From contig OZ024930.1 in the NCBI GenBank assembly GCA_964017235.1, positions 150,350,221-150,414,220 on the forward strand: a stretch of 64,000 bases of DNA, in the 5' to 3' direction. The translations under genes were made by a program, and so were the position numbers. Positions 33,673-45,579 of this stretch are shown one piece after another; position 1 is the first letter of the stretch, and each line of letters begins with the position of its first letter. The notes under the pieces were generated by a model that saw only the letters and a program-made list of their open reading frames with translations, searched no databases and was not told the DNA's origin. Source of the DNA: Sabellastarte sp. h YS-2021. Its lineage: Eukaryota > Annelida > Polychaeta > Sabellida > Sabellidae.

Positions 33673-36085
33673 AAGCGTCCCTTTTTTGTGTATAGGAGAA
33701 AATCAGGCTCCGCCGGCTCCACGTTTCGTTTTCCGTATAACTCTGTAACCGTTGGGTGTATGCAGTAGCCTTTGGGAATTTTTTTGAATATGCTGCAGTG
33801 ACATTTCGACCAATCAGAGAGGTCACATGACCAATAATGTCTTTTTTTGATGGGTAAGCTTGTCCGGATGATAACTTGAAAGGGATTTTATCAATTCACC
33901 TGAAACTTGGCAAATACATTCATTCTATTAAAATCTGGAAATCATTAGATTTTGGCATTGATTGGTTAAGAAATCATTACAAATTTTCCAAATAAGGAAA
34001 ACACAAAAATGCTTATATCTCGAAAACTGTGCGAGATAGAGCGATTTTTACGAAATTTTTGACCCACAGGGTGTCTCTGCAGAGTAGCCATCCCAATTGT
34101 CAAAAAAATTTTGTCTCCCCAAAACTGGCGACCATTTTGAATTTTCGAATTTTTCACAAAAATTGCAACACACAAAAATGCTTATATCTCGAAAACCATG
34201 CTAGATAGACCGATTTCGATGAAATTTTTGACCCACAGGATATCTGCAGAGTGGCCATCGCAATTTTCAAAAAAATTTTGTCTCACCAAAAATGGTGGCC
34301 ATTTTAAATTTTTTGCAAAAATGCAAAACACAAAAATGCTTTTATCTCGAAAACCTTGCTAGAGCAGACTTTGGTTGCCGTAACAGTATAAGGCTAAAAG
34401 CAGAGCATTTTCTTAATACTTTAGCACTCACCTTTATATCATTATTATAAACATTATCTCTTTTTTACCCCACAGCCCTTAAGGGCTGTCGGGGTATTGT
34501 TTTCACCCATGGTGTCCGGATGGGTGGGTGGGCGACCATTCTGGCGGGCGGGTGGGTGGGGGGGGGCGGCGGGAAAAAGTTTGTCCGGCCTGTATCTCAG
34601 AAACCATAAGGTGTAGGAAGTTGATACTTGGTAGGGACATTGGTTAGGGGGTGTAGGTGTGCAACGTCATGGTGTGACCTTGATTTGACCTTTGACCTTG
34701 CCGTAGTGACCTTGAGTTTGAAAATCTTGTCCGGGCTATATCTCGGAAACCGTAAGGTATAGGATGTTGATACTTTATAGGGATATTGGTTAGGGGGTGT
34801 AGTTGTGCAACGTCATGGTGTGACCTTGATTTGACCTTGCCGTAGTGACCTTGACCTATAAAAACTTGCCCAGGCTATATCTCGGAAACCGTAAGGTGTA
34901 GGAGGTTGATACTTGGTCGGGTTATTGGTTAGGGGGTGTAGGTGTGCAACGTTATGGTGTGACCTTGATTTGACCTTTCACCTTGCCGTAGTGACCTTGA
35001 CCTATAAAATCTTGTCCGGGCTATATCTCGGAAACTGTAAGGTGTAGGAAGTTGATACTTGGTAGGGATATTGGTTAGGGGGTGTAGGTGTGCAACGTTA
35101 TGGTGTGACCTTGATTTGACCTTTGACCTTGCTGTAGTGACCTTGACCTATAAAAGCTTGTCCGGGCTATATCTCGGAAACCGTAAGGTGTAGGAAGTTG
35201 ATATTTGGTAGGTACATTGGTTAGGTGTGTAGGTGTGCAACGTCATGGTGTGACCTTGATTTGACCTTGCCGTAGTGACCTTGACCTATAAAATCTTGTC
35301 CAGGCTATATCTCAGAAACCGTAAGGTGTAGGAAGTTGATACTTGGTAGGGACATTGGTTAAGGGGTGTAAGTGTGCAGCATCATGGTGTGACTTTGATT
35401 TGACCTTTGACCTTGCCATAATGTCCTTGACCTATAAAATCTTGTCTGGTCTATATCTCGGAAACCGTAAGGTGTAGGAAGTTGATACTTGGTAGGGACA
35501 TTGTTTATTGGCTATAGGTGTGTATTATCATGGTGTGACCTTAATTTGACCTTTGACCTTGACCTTTAAAATCTTGTTGCACCTTTGGGTCTGTCTTTTG
35601 ATGCAGATTAAGCACTGTTAATTCATATTAGAATTTATTAAGAATTTTACTTTCATAACTTCCCATTGTAAGAGATAGAATTTCATCAAGTGAGCCACAG
35701 ATTTTCCTCCAACACTGCACATAAGCATTCATTAAATGTATTACCACTTCTGTATGCATGGTAATATTCAAAACATCTAAACCATAATTCGGCCATGCAG
35801 ATGTAGATAAATAGTGTTGAATTTTAGTTTACTGATTAATGCCGTCATCTTGTTATTGAATTATCTTGTTTTAATACTTCATCTTTACATGCATTATCTT
35901 TCTTTTAAACATTATTTTCTCCATTTAAACATTGTTTGGAACTTTATATAACTGACAGTGCTCTGAAAGTATCCTGAACTTTGTACTGGTACAGTACTTC
36001 TATATCTCATGGTGTTGAAAATATTTCCCTAGGCTGTGGGGTACGGGCATCTCTGATGCTATTTTTTTTGCAAGTGATCCTCTAG
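33673..36085 (+). mobile_element. RC1 copy 2, interrupted by RC2 copy 4
   Basis: The 5' AAGCGTCC leader is followed by about two and a half core units (33995-34370) and the RC1 tail from GCAGACTTTGGTTGCC. The tail is broken in a T-run at 34461-34466 by RC2, then resumes TTTTTTTGCAAGTGATCCTC and ends CTAG at 36082-36085. The tail hairpin has been lost through a small deletion (ATTATTATAA in its place). Confidence 0.8.
34467..36062 (+). mobile_element. RC2 copy 4, complete
   Basis: Start palindrome arms ACCCCACAGCCC and GGGCTGTCGGGGT, then G-rich leader and about seven core units to 35560. The tail ends GGCTGTGGGGTACGG and the GCATC-TCT-GATGC hairpin at 36060. Its exact limits are fixed by the flanking RC1 sequence: it lies inside an RC1 T-run. 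It is the best-preserved RC2 copy in the window. Confidence 0.85.
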
Positions 36086-36895
36086 TTTCCTCATTGATGT
36101 TTCAACTCATAAACATTTATGAGCGAATTAAATACACAATTTATTTTGATTTTAACCCATGGTATAGTGCCAGATTTTAACTGAAACTAAGACTCTTAAG
36201 TTTCAACAAGCAGTTTAAGTATAATTCCAATTTTCAAAATCCTGGAAGGAAAAGGGTCATGCATCTTAGAAATATATCAAGGTGGCCCAAAATATGCTTT
36301 TCAGGTTGCCCAGTAGACTATTGATCAGTTTGATATTTTACAGCATTAAATTGTCAGTGGAACCATGACTTATCAGTTAATACAACTCAGATTGGCCCAT
36401 GAATTGATACTTGTTGACACAACACTCAGAAAACAATTTTGTTACCAGAAAAATACCAGTTGTTTGAGTATAAATCAAGTGCATATTGGTATGACCTCAA
36501 TCATAATTGATGAATTAGTCATAATTTTCTACAACTAAATCCCAGCACGATATGAATTCTAATTGGTGAACATAAATCAGTTAGTGATTATAAATCACAA
36601 TCATGACATATTAATGTTATTACTACCGCAAAACATCGAATGGATCGGTTGTTGGCTAGTCTTTACCATACTTCTCTAGAACTGGATTTATGGATCACAA
36701 GCTTCAGGGTAAATATGTTTGTATGACAATCTAATACTACACATCCATAGACTCCACATTTTGACTCAAAAACCAGTTGTCAACAAAACCCATAGCTCAC
36801 TTGGTTGATTTGTAATCAAAATTGCTGTTTGGGAATGTAATTTATGTATACTTTATAGGGCAATAAATGTTTTATTGGGATGACAACTTGTCAAG
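36086..36895. other. CPSF1 upstream region
   Basis: Sequence before the CPSF1 start codon. CTTTATAG at 36851-36858 could be a splice acceptor for a 5' UTR exon junction or merely AT-rich leader. No clear core promoter motif can be claimed. Confidence 0.35.
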
Positions 36896-37036
36896 ATGTA
36901 TGCTGTACACCGTGATATTCACCCACCCACTGGCATAGAGCAATCCATTTACTGTCATTTCTTTAACAATGACGAGAAGAACTTGGTGGTGTCTGGTACT
37001 CGAGTTCTCAAGGTTTACAAGCTCAGATATGATTCG
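36896..37036 (+). CDS. CPSF1: CPSF1 exon 1 (start codon)
   Basis: Begins MYAVHRDIHPPTGIEQSIY and ends LKVYKLRYDS, matching the conserved CPSF160 N-terminus (MYA..., HPPTG, FNN...NLVV.G). 47 codons, phase 0, donor GTAAGT at 37037. The ATG is chosen because it begins the conserved N-terminus exactly. Confidence 0.93.
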
Positions 37037-37354
37037 GTAAGTGTTAGTCGTTATTTGTATTTGTGAATTCTTTGATCCATTAGAAATAATTATCACAAGC
37101 ATCTGGCAGTTTGTGTATTTCCTTTATTGGATGGAATTCAGACCTGTGCCTATCTTTTTAGCATATTTGCAAGAAATCTACAAGAAAAGTACATTAATAA
37201 CACTACATTCTTCCAATAACTGTTGTAAATTTAATTACATATCTTTAAGAAATGTTTAAATATGAAAATACTTTTTACCCATTTATTTGGTGTACATAAA
37301 TTATTCAAAAAGAATGTATACCTTTTATCTCTAACGTTTAACATATTTTTGCAG

Positions 37355-37385
37355 GCCCAGAACAAGCAACAAGAAAAGGCAGGAG
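37355..37385 (+). CDS. CPSF1: CPSF1 exon 2
   Basis: A 31-base exon reading AQNKQQEKAG plus one base. Acceptor TTTTTGCAG, donor GTATGA. It corresponds to the poorly conserved charged linker after the first strand of the protein. Its size and phase fit exon 3 exactly. Confidence 0.8.
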
Positions 37386-37756
37386 GTATGATTAGGATAC
37401 TTATGCAGAGAGAGACATTTAAAATTGGCCAGTATGAGCCATCCTTGAGAATTAGACAAAAATATAATTTACAGAATTTCTGTATCATATTTGATAAATC
37501 AGTGAAAGTTGAAAAAATACTTATTTTAAATTTGCTGAGAATGTCTTATAATTCAAACTCACATGGGGTGTTACCTCCAGAGTAAATTTTACAATCTGCC
37601 ACAAATTTAAGCATATAAATTATATGTTATTAGAAAGATATATGCATATGCTTGTAATCATTTTTATTTAATTTTTTTTAAATCCATCCCCATATAACAG
37701 AAACAAAAAAAAAATTCATGCAAAGTTATTTTCTTCAACTTCCAACTTCTGGTTTT

Positions 37757-38752
37757 ACCCACAGCCTTTAAGGGCTGTGCGGGTATTGTTTTCACCCATA
37801 GTGTCCAGATGGGTGGACAGGTGGTGGGAAAAGTTGTCTGGGCTGTATCTCAGAAACCGTAAGGTGTAGGACATTGATAGGGACATTGGTTGGGGGATGT
37901 AAGTGTGCAAGGTCATGGTGTGACCTTGATTTAACCTTTGACTTTGCCGTAGTGACCTTGATTTTAAAATCTTCTCAGGCCTATATCTCGGAAACCATAA
38001 GGTGTAAGAAGTAATCCTAGGTAGGGACATCGGTTTGGGGGTGTAGGTGTGCAAGGTCATGGTGTGACCTTGATTTGACCTTTGACCTTGCCATAGTGAC
38101 CTTAACCTTTAAAATCTTGTCCAGTCTGTATCTCAGAAATTGTAAGGCATAGGAAGTTGATACTTAATAGGGACATTAGTTAGGGGAGTAGGTGTGCAAT
38201 CTGATGATGTTGCCTTGATTTGATCTTGTCATAGTGACCATGATCTTTAAAATCTTGTCCGGGCATTATCTTGAAAACTGTAAGGTGTAAGAAGTTGATC
38301 TTGGTGGGGCCAGTAGTTAGGTGGTATAGGTGTGCGTCATGGTGTGACCTTTAACCTTGGCTCTGCCAAAGTGTGCTCACCTGCCATATTTGCGACACAT
38401 TTCTATAATGACAAAGATATTTGGATTTCTGCAACTGATTGTTATATGTACTTAATTGTGTTGTTTCCATTGAAAGATATACTCCAATTAATAAATTATA
38501 CAGCTTCATAATTATTAGTTTACTGATTAATGCTGTAATCTTGCTATTGAATGGTCTTGTTTTAATGCTTTATCTGTACATATAAATTTTCTTTTATATG
38601 TTGTTTTCTCTACTTAAACATTATTTTGACCTTTATAACTGAAACTGCTCTGAAAGTCTCCTGATCTTTGTACTGTTTCACCACTTCTATGTCTCGTGGT
38701 GTTGAAAACTATTTCCCTGAGCTGTGGGGTACTGGCATCTCTGATGCTATTT
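37757..38752 (+). mobile_element. RC2 copy 5 in CPSF1 intron 2
   Basis: Start palindrome arms ACCCACAGCC and GGGCTGTGCGGGT, about four diverged core units to 38390, and the tail ending AGCTGTGGGGTACTG with the GCATC-TCT-GATGC hairpin before 38750. More diverged than copy 4. It has the same orientation as the host gene. Confidence 0.78.
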
Positions 38753-38880
38753 TTCAAATATCTTGACAAATACAAAATAAAACTTCCTGAAATAGAAACC
38801 TCTATCAGAGATGGAAAGTGTCAATAATTGCCTATTTTTGAGAAATATTTAAAAAATTACTTCACGTATGTAGTTTTATT

Positions 38881-41800
38881 AAGCGTCCCGCAAGGGACGC
38901 TTGTTTGTGTATGGGAGAGCTTTAGGCTCCGCCGGCTCCGCATTTTGTTTTCCATTATAACTCTGTAACCGTTAGGCGGATTCTTTTCAAATTTGGCAGG
39001 TTTAGGCAGTAGCCTTGGGGAATTTTTTTGAATATGCTGCAGTGACATTTCAACCAATCAGAGACGTCACATGACCAAAAATGTCTTTTTTCGATGGGGA
39101 AGCTTGTCCGGATGATAACTTGAAAGGAATTTTATCAATTCACCTGAAACTTGGCAAATACATTCATTCTATTAAAATCTGGAAATCATTAGATTTTGGC
39201 ATTGATTGGTCAAGAAATGGCCGAGTAATTAATGATTAATTAATCATTACGAATTTTCCAAATAAGGAAAACACAAAAATGCTTATATCTCGAAAACCGT
39301 GCTAGATAGAACGATTTCGACGAAATTTTTGACCCACAGGGTATCTCTGCGGAGTAGTTTTCCCAATTTTCAAAAAATTTTTGTCTCGCCCATTTTGGCG
39401 GCCATTTTGAATTTTCGAAATTTTCGCAAAAATTGCAAAACACAAAAATGCTTATATCTCGAAAACCGTGCTAGATAGAGCGATTTTGACGAAATTTTTG
39501 ACCCACAGGGTATCTCCGCAGAGTAGTTATCCCAATTTTGAAAAAAATTTTGTCTCGCCAAAAATGGCGGCCATTTTGAATTTTCGAATTTTTCGCAAAA
39601 AATTGCAAAACATAAAAATGCTTATATCTCGAAAACCCTGCTAGATAGAGCGATTTCGACGAAATTTTTGACCCACAGGGTATATCTGCAGAGTAGCCAT
39701 GCCAATTTTCAAAAAAATTTTGTCTCGCCAAAAATGGCGGCCATTTTGAATTTTCGAATTTTTCGCAAAAATTGCAAAACATAAAAATGCTTATATCTCA
39801 AAAACCCTGCTAGATAGAGCGATTTTGACGAAATTTTTGACCCGCAGGGTATCTCTGCAGAGTAGCCATGCCAATTTTCAAACAAAAAATTTCTCGCAAA
39901 ACATGGCGGCCATTTTGAATTTTCGAATTTTTCGCAAAATTGCAAAACACAAAAATGCTTATATCTCGAAAACCGTGCTAGATAGAGCGATTTCGACGAA
40001 ATTTTTGACCCACAGGGTATCTCTGCAGAGTAGCCATGCCAATTTTCAAAAAAAATTTGTCTTGCCAAAAATGGCGGCCATTTTGAATTTTCGAATTTTT
40101 GCGCAAAAATTGCAAAACACAAAAATGCTAATATTTCGAAAACCGTGCTACATAGAGCGATTTCGATGAAATTTTTTATCTTCAGGGTATCTCTGCAGAG
40201 CAGCTATCCCAAAGAGCTTTCACTTGGTGAAGTTTCAGACCCATAGCTAATTGCTCACCTACTCAAAAAGAGTAAATACGAATTACCTCTAAAAGTATTG
40301 CAGATGGCCAATTTTTCTCAAATAACTCATTCACCTACTTTTGGAAGAGCTTTCACATGGTGAAGTTTCAGACCCATAGCCAATTACTCACCTACTCAAA
40401 ATGAGTAAATGCGAATTATCTCTAAAAGTATTGCAGATAGCCAATTTTTCTCAAATAACTCATTCACCTACTTTTGGGAGAGCTTTCACATGGTGAAGTT
40501 TCAGACCCATAGCTAATTATTTACCTACTCAAAATGAGTAAATGCTAATTATCTGTAAAAGTATTGCGGATACCCAATTTTTATCAAATAACTCATTCAT
40601 CTACTTGTGGGAGAGCTTTCACATGGTGAAGTTTCAGACCCATAGCTAATTACTCACCTACTCAAAATGAGTAAATGCGAATTATCTCTAAAAGTATTGC
40701 AGATAGCCAGTTTTTCTCAAATAACTCATTCACCTACTTTTGGGAGAGCTTTCACTTGGTGAAGTTTCAGACCCATAGCTAATTACTCACCTACTCAAAA
40801 TGAGTAAATGCGAATTATCTCTAAAAGTATTGCAGATAGCCAATTTTTCTCAAATCACTCATTCACCTACTTTTGGGAGAGCTTTCACTTGGTGAAGTTT
40901 CAGACCCATAGCTAATTACTCACCTACTCAAAATGAGTAAATGCGAATTATCTCTAAAAGTATTGCAGATAGCCAATTTTTGTCAAATTAATCATTCACC
41001 TACTTTTGGGAGAGCTTTCACTTGGTGAAGTTTCAGACCCATAGCTAATTACTCACCTACTCAAAATGAGTAAATGCGAATTATCTCTAAAAGTATTGCA
41101 GATAGCCAATTTTTCTCAAATAACTCATTCACCTACTTTTGGGAGAGCTTTCACTCTGTGAAGTTTCAGACCCATAGCTAATTACTCACCTACTCAAAAT
41201 GAGTAAATGCGAATTATCTCTAAAAGTATTGCAGATAGCCAATTTTTCTCAAATAACTCATTCACCTACTTTTGGCAGAGCTTTCACTTGGTGAAGTTTC
41301 AGACCCATAGCTAATTACTCACCTACTCAAAATGAGTAAATGCGAATTATCTCTAAAAGTATTGCAGATAGCCAATTTTTCTCAAATAACTCATTCACCT
41401 ACTTTTGGGAGAGCTTTCACTTGGTGAAGTTTCAGACCCATAGCTAATTACTCACCTACTCAAAATGAGTAAATGCGAATTATCTCTAAAAGTATTGCAG
41501 ATAGCCAATTTTTCTCAAATAACTCATTCACCTACTTTTGGCAGAGCTTTCACTTGGTGAAGTTTCAGACCCATAGCTAATTACTCACCTACTCAAAATG
41601 AGTAAATGCGAATTATCTCTAAAAGTATTGCAGATAGCCAATTTTTCTCAAATAACTCATTCACCTACTTTTGGGAGAGCTTTCACTTGGTGAAGTTTCA
41701 GACCCATAGCTAATTACTCACCTACTCAGAATGAGTAAATGCGAATTATCTCTAAAAGTATTGCAGATAGCCAATTTTTCTCAAATAACTCATTCACCTA

Positions 41801-43121
41801 CTTTTGGGAGAGCTTTCACTTGGTGAAGTTTCAGACCCATAGCTAATTACTCACCTACTCAAAATGAGTAAATGCGAATTATCTCTAAAAGTATTGCAGA
41901 TAGCCAATTTTTCTCAAATAACTCATTCACCTACTTTTGGGAGAGCTTTCACTTGGTGAAGTTTCAGACCCATAGCTAATTACTCACCTACTCAAAATGA
42001 GTAAATGCGAATTATCTCTAAAAGTATTGCAGATAGCCAATTTTTCTCAAATAACTCATTCACCTACTTTTGGCAGAGCTTTCACTCGGTGAAGTTTCAG
42101 ACCCATAGCTAATTATTCACCTACTCAAAATGAGTAAATGTGAATTATCTCTAAAAGTATTGCAGATAGCCAATTTTTCTCAAATAACTCATTCACCTAC
42201 TTTTGGGAGAGCTTTCACATGGTGAAGTTTCAGACCCATAGCTAATTATTTACCTACTCAAAATGAGTAAATGCTAATTATCTCTAAAAGTATTGCAGAT
42301 AGCCAATTTTTATCAAATACTCATTCATCTACTTGTGGGAGAGCTTTCACATGGTGAAGTTTCAGACCCATAGCTAATTACTCACCTACTCAAAATGAGT
42401 AAATGCGAATTATCTCTAAAAGTATTGCAGATAGCCAATTTTTCTCAAATAACTCATTCACCTACTTTTGGGAGAGCTTTCACTTGGTGGAGTTTCAGAC
42501 CCATAGATAATTATTCACCTACTCAAAATGAGTAAATGTGAATTATCTCTCAATAGTATTGCAGATAGCCAATTTTTCTGAAATAACTCATTCACCTACT
42601 TTTGGAAGACCTTTCACACACGAAAATGAAAAATTGTGAATATCTCGGAAAAGCTATTTCTTCTGCTTTAATGCTCGGCGGTAGATACACACCACGGCAG
42701 TGGTCTTGACAAAAATTTTTGTCTCCCCAAATATGGTGGCCATTTTGAATTTTCAAAGTTTTTGCAAAACACAAAAATGCTTATATCTCGAAAACCGTGC
42801 TATATGGAGCGAACTCAACAAAATTTTGGACCTGCTGGGTATCTCTGCAGAGTAGCCATGCCAATTTTCAAAATATTTTTGTCTCGCCAAATATAGCGGA
42901 CATTTTTAATTGTTTTATTTTTTGCAAAACAAAAAAATGCTTGTATCTTGAAAACCGTGCTAGATAGAGCAGACTGCGCTGACTTTGGTTGCCACAACAG
43001 TATAAGGCTAGAAACGAAGCATTTTCTTAATACTTTAGCACTCACCTTTATATCCTTTTCGGGGCGCTTTGTTTTTGCTATGCAAAAACATTATCTTTTT
43101 TTTTTGCGAGCGATCCTCTAG
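38881..43121 (+). mobile_element. RC1 copy 3 with nested RC3, CPSF1 intron 2
   Basis: A perfect 5' hairpin, arms AAGCGTCCC and GGGACGCTT around GCAA at 38881-38902. Leader, then six core units of 168-170 bp (39255-40211), a nested RC3 array to 42708, two more RC1 units, and the tail. The tail carries GGGGCGCTT at 43061-43069 (inverted partial copy of the 5' arm), a GTTTTTGC/GCAAAAAC hairpin at 43071-43089 and terminal CTAG at 43118-43121 followed by T. This is the best RC1 copy. Confidence 0.83.
40213..42708 (+). mobile_element. RC3 copy 2, array with 3' end only
   Basis: About 18 units of 133 bp, very homogeneous, followed by the RC3 3' end (CGGCGGTAGAT, then ACCAC-GGCA-GTGGT and CTTG). The 5' palindrome is missing: the insert starts inside a unit at AGAGCTTTCACTTGG. 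RC1 repeat sequence reads CTATCCCAA before and ACAAAAATTTTTGTC after, so the host unit is nearly restored if the insert is removed. Confidence 0.85.
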
Positions 43122-43360
43122 TTCGAGTAAAATCCATCCATTAATAAGAAGAAAATATTATTGAATTTACAATGAATTCATAGAGGTAGATTCTTGGATG
43201 CTCACACACATCAAGATTTAATGTATATTTGTTTTTTGTTTTGTTAGATATATGATATTGTAGTATTGACATGGCTTCATATCAATGCAGAATGTTAGAT
43301 TGCTTTGACTTTAGGCACAGCTACTTGCTTGTTATTTGTTTTCTCTTTTGTTGTTTTCAG

Positions 43361-43491
43361 ATAAACTTTCTAAGGTGAAGTTGGGTTGCTTGGCCAGCTT
43401 TCAACTGTTTGAGAATGTGGTGTCACTGCAGAGTGTCAAACTGTCAGGGTCATCCAGAGATTCCATACTGCTCAGCTTCCCTGAAGCAAAG
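43361..43491 (+). CDS. CPSF1: CPSF1 exon 3
   Basis: Reads (D)KLSKVKLGCLASFQLF, then VVSLQSVKLSGSSRDSILLS and FPEAK. It matches the CPSF160 segment LELVASF..F.NV.S...V.L.G..RD.LLLSF..AK. Acceptor TTGTTTTCAG, donor GTGGGC. Phase 1 in, phase 0 out. Confidence 0.93.
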
Positions 43492-44387
43492 GTGGGCTGT
43501 TTTCCTGTGTTGGGTCGGTAACAAATTCTGCATGTCATAATTAGGCCGGTATAAAACTGTTGTGGTTCAACGATACCCCGAAAAGTTGTGAATATTGGTA
43601 AACTTGTACAATGTCGTGAAATTGCCTTGCAATGAAAACAATCTTTTAAAACTGTGATGTAAAAGGTATTGTTTCCTTCAGTAGTGCTGTCATCTTCATA
43701 AATTATAAGTTGCCCATATTTTATGTGGTGTCATTTCATTTTTTTTTCGATAAAGCTTTATATTGGTATTTAATTAAATGGTTTTGATAGTCGATATCAG
43801 GATACTTTAATAATGACGCATCCGTACCAATATCAAAAGTTATGTTTCATACCTTCGCTACAGAATGTTCTAGATGTAGAATTTTTTTAAGTAGGGTTGC
43901 TTTTAAGTTCAAAGTAAATTTCAGGTTCTTTGATGGTCTTGATCTCTAGACCTGACCCAGTTATTCAGGATTGAAGGTTAAATAGATATATTTGGTGTTC
44001 CGAGACATTCAACTTAATAGACACTACTTGTTATTACAAATATTCTCTATGTTAATGATTTTGTTTAAGTGAGAACATGTATGTATATTCGGAAAGTTTT
44101 AAAAGAGTGGCCTCATTCAGAATAAGTTGGTGCTCATTATGTGGCATGAAATAGTTTTGTGTTGTTGTTAAGCTAGCCGTAACATAAGTCTACGGAAATA
44201 CAAAAGTCCCAGCAAGTAGAAAATAATTTTAAAAGATTTTTTTATCATGTATGAACAATCATTGTATTTATGTGAATTACCTGTACTTAAATATGAAATA
44301 GGTTTCGTGTTGATAAGAAAATCAAGGCAATCACTTGTTTCAAACATGTACATGTCCTTCTGGAATATTTAAAATAGACTGCTCCTG

Positions 44388-44760
44388 ACCGTAAATTTGC
44401 GCAACTGTGACACAAAAACCTTATTTTTGCATGTTTTGAGTGTAGTTATGTGGATTCCTTATTGATCAAAATATGGATTGACATAAGCGTTAGTAGTAGA
44501 TATCCTTTACAGACAAAATAAAATCAATAAACCAGACTAGAGTCATTTTTAAAGGGCGATAATATACTTTCTATTATCAGTGCCAAGGATAATTAATTTA
44601 TCACTTCAACCTCCTTATTTGGTATACAAAACTGTGGAAGTTTTACAAATGTTTTTAAATTAAACTATATCTTCCGTTTTGTGCAGTGTTAAAGTTTGTG
44701 CAATGATAGGCCAATCATTAAAAACTTTATATAATCGATTGTGTATATGGAATTCAGTAA
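44388..44760 (+). repeat. Inverted copy of the intron-5 retroelement's 5' end
   Basis: ACACAAAAACCTTATTTTTG, AAGGGCGATAATATACTTTC and CTCCTTATTTGGTATAC each have a close reverse-complement counterpart, in the same order, at about 50090-50492. The two copies bracket CPSF1 exons 4 and 5 and the antisense retroelement. It may be a solo terminal copy of that family or a long inverted terminal repeat. Confidence 0.7.
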
Positions 44761-44907
44761 AAGTTAAAAAATTAAGGGTTTTTGCAATTTCAGTGTTTTA
44801 GGAGACCCTGTTTTTGGAGGAGATCGAGTATGAAACTGATATTTATATTTGTATTTCTGTTCTGTCTTGGCTATTTTGAAGTAGATTGAGTGTCCTTACA
44901 TTTGCAG

Positions 44908-44988
44908 CTGTCACTAGTGGAGTATGATCCAGAGAATCATGACTTGAAGACCTTATCACTGCACTATTTTGAGGATGAAGAATTGAAG
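44908..44988 (+). CDS. CPSF1: CPSF1 exon 4
   Basis: 27 codons: [18 protein letters not shown] then HYFEDEELK, the highly conserved LS.VEYDP..HDLKT.SLHYFE motif. Acceptor CATTTGCAG, donor GTTTGA. Phase 0 on both sides. Confidence 0.95.
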
Positions 44989-45269
44989 GTTTGACTGTGC
45001 AATATTCCATAGCCAAGTTATTGTGTCATATTTGATAATATACAGAGAAAGTTTGAATTTAATCATAAAAAGTATGTTAAGATATGACACAAATGTTGTT
45101 CAGTAGAAGTGCTTAAAAATTACTAAAACTACAAGAAGCACATTAATTGAGAATGAAAGGTGACAAGGGCCTTATCTTTTATTATTTCCAAAAAGGTAAG
45201 TCATCAAGATATTTTGAAAGTCGTAATGGATGAAGAATTTTGAGATTATCTTTCCTGTTTTTACATTAC

Positions 45270-45448
45270 AGAGGCCAGTGCTTACAGTTGCACAGCCTAC
45301 CTTATGTAAAAGAAAAACTTTCCTGTCTTTATAAGAGTGAGGTCAGTGTTTATAGTCATACCACCTTCCCGCTGTATGCATCGACTTTTAGTTATTCACT
45401 ATTTGTTTAGCCTACCCGTCTTTACATTAGGGAGGTCGGTGCTTGCAG
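45270..45448 (+). repeat. Three tandem versions of the exon-5 acceptor region
   Basis: The block (TTTCCTGT..TTA..., GAGGTCAGTGCTTACAGTCA, CCACTGTA) occurs at about 45255-45305, 45318-45377 and 45410-45460. Only the third leads into the conserved exon. The first two carry AG dinucleotides but decayed or frame-incompatible continuation. Confidence 0.6.
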
Positions 45449-45579
45449 TCATGCAATCTGCCCACTGTACGAGTGGACCCAGAGGGCCGGTGTGCAGCAA
45501 TGTTAGTGTATGGCTCTCATCTTGGTATTCTCCCATTCAGACGGGACACAGTTGCAGAGTTCACAGAGTCCACAGACGG
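45449..45579 (+). CDS. CPSF1: CPSF1 exon 5
   Basis: Reads SCNLPTVRVDPEGRCAAML, VYGSHLGILPFRRDTVAEF, TESTDG. It matches the conserved VRVDP.GRCA.MLVYG..L..LPFRR. Acceptor GTGCTTGCAG, donor GTAAGA. Phase 0 in, phase 2 out, which fits exon 6 when the latter starts at 51056. Confidence 0.92.

Noticed and set aside
39240..40170. Overlapping open frames of 60-137 residues on both strands across the RC1 array
   Set aside because: They repeat the same peptide with the repeat period and exist in several frames. They are read-through of a tandem repeat, not genes.
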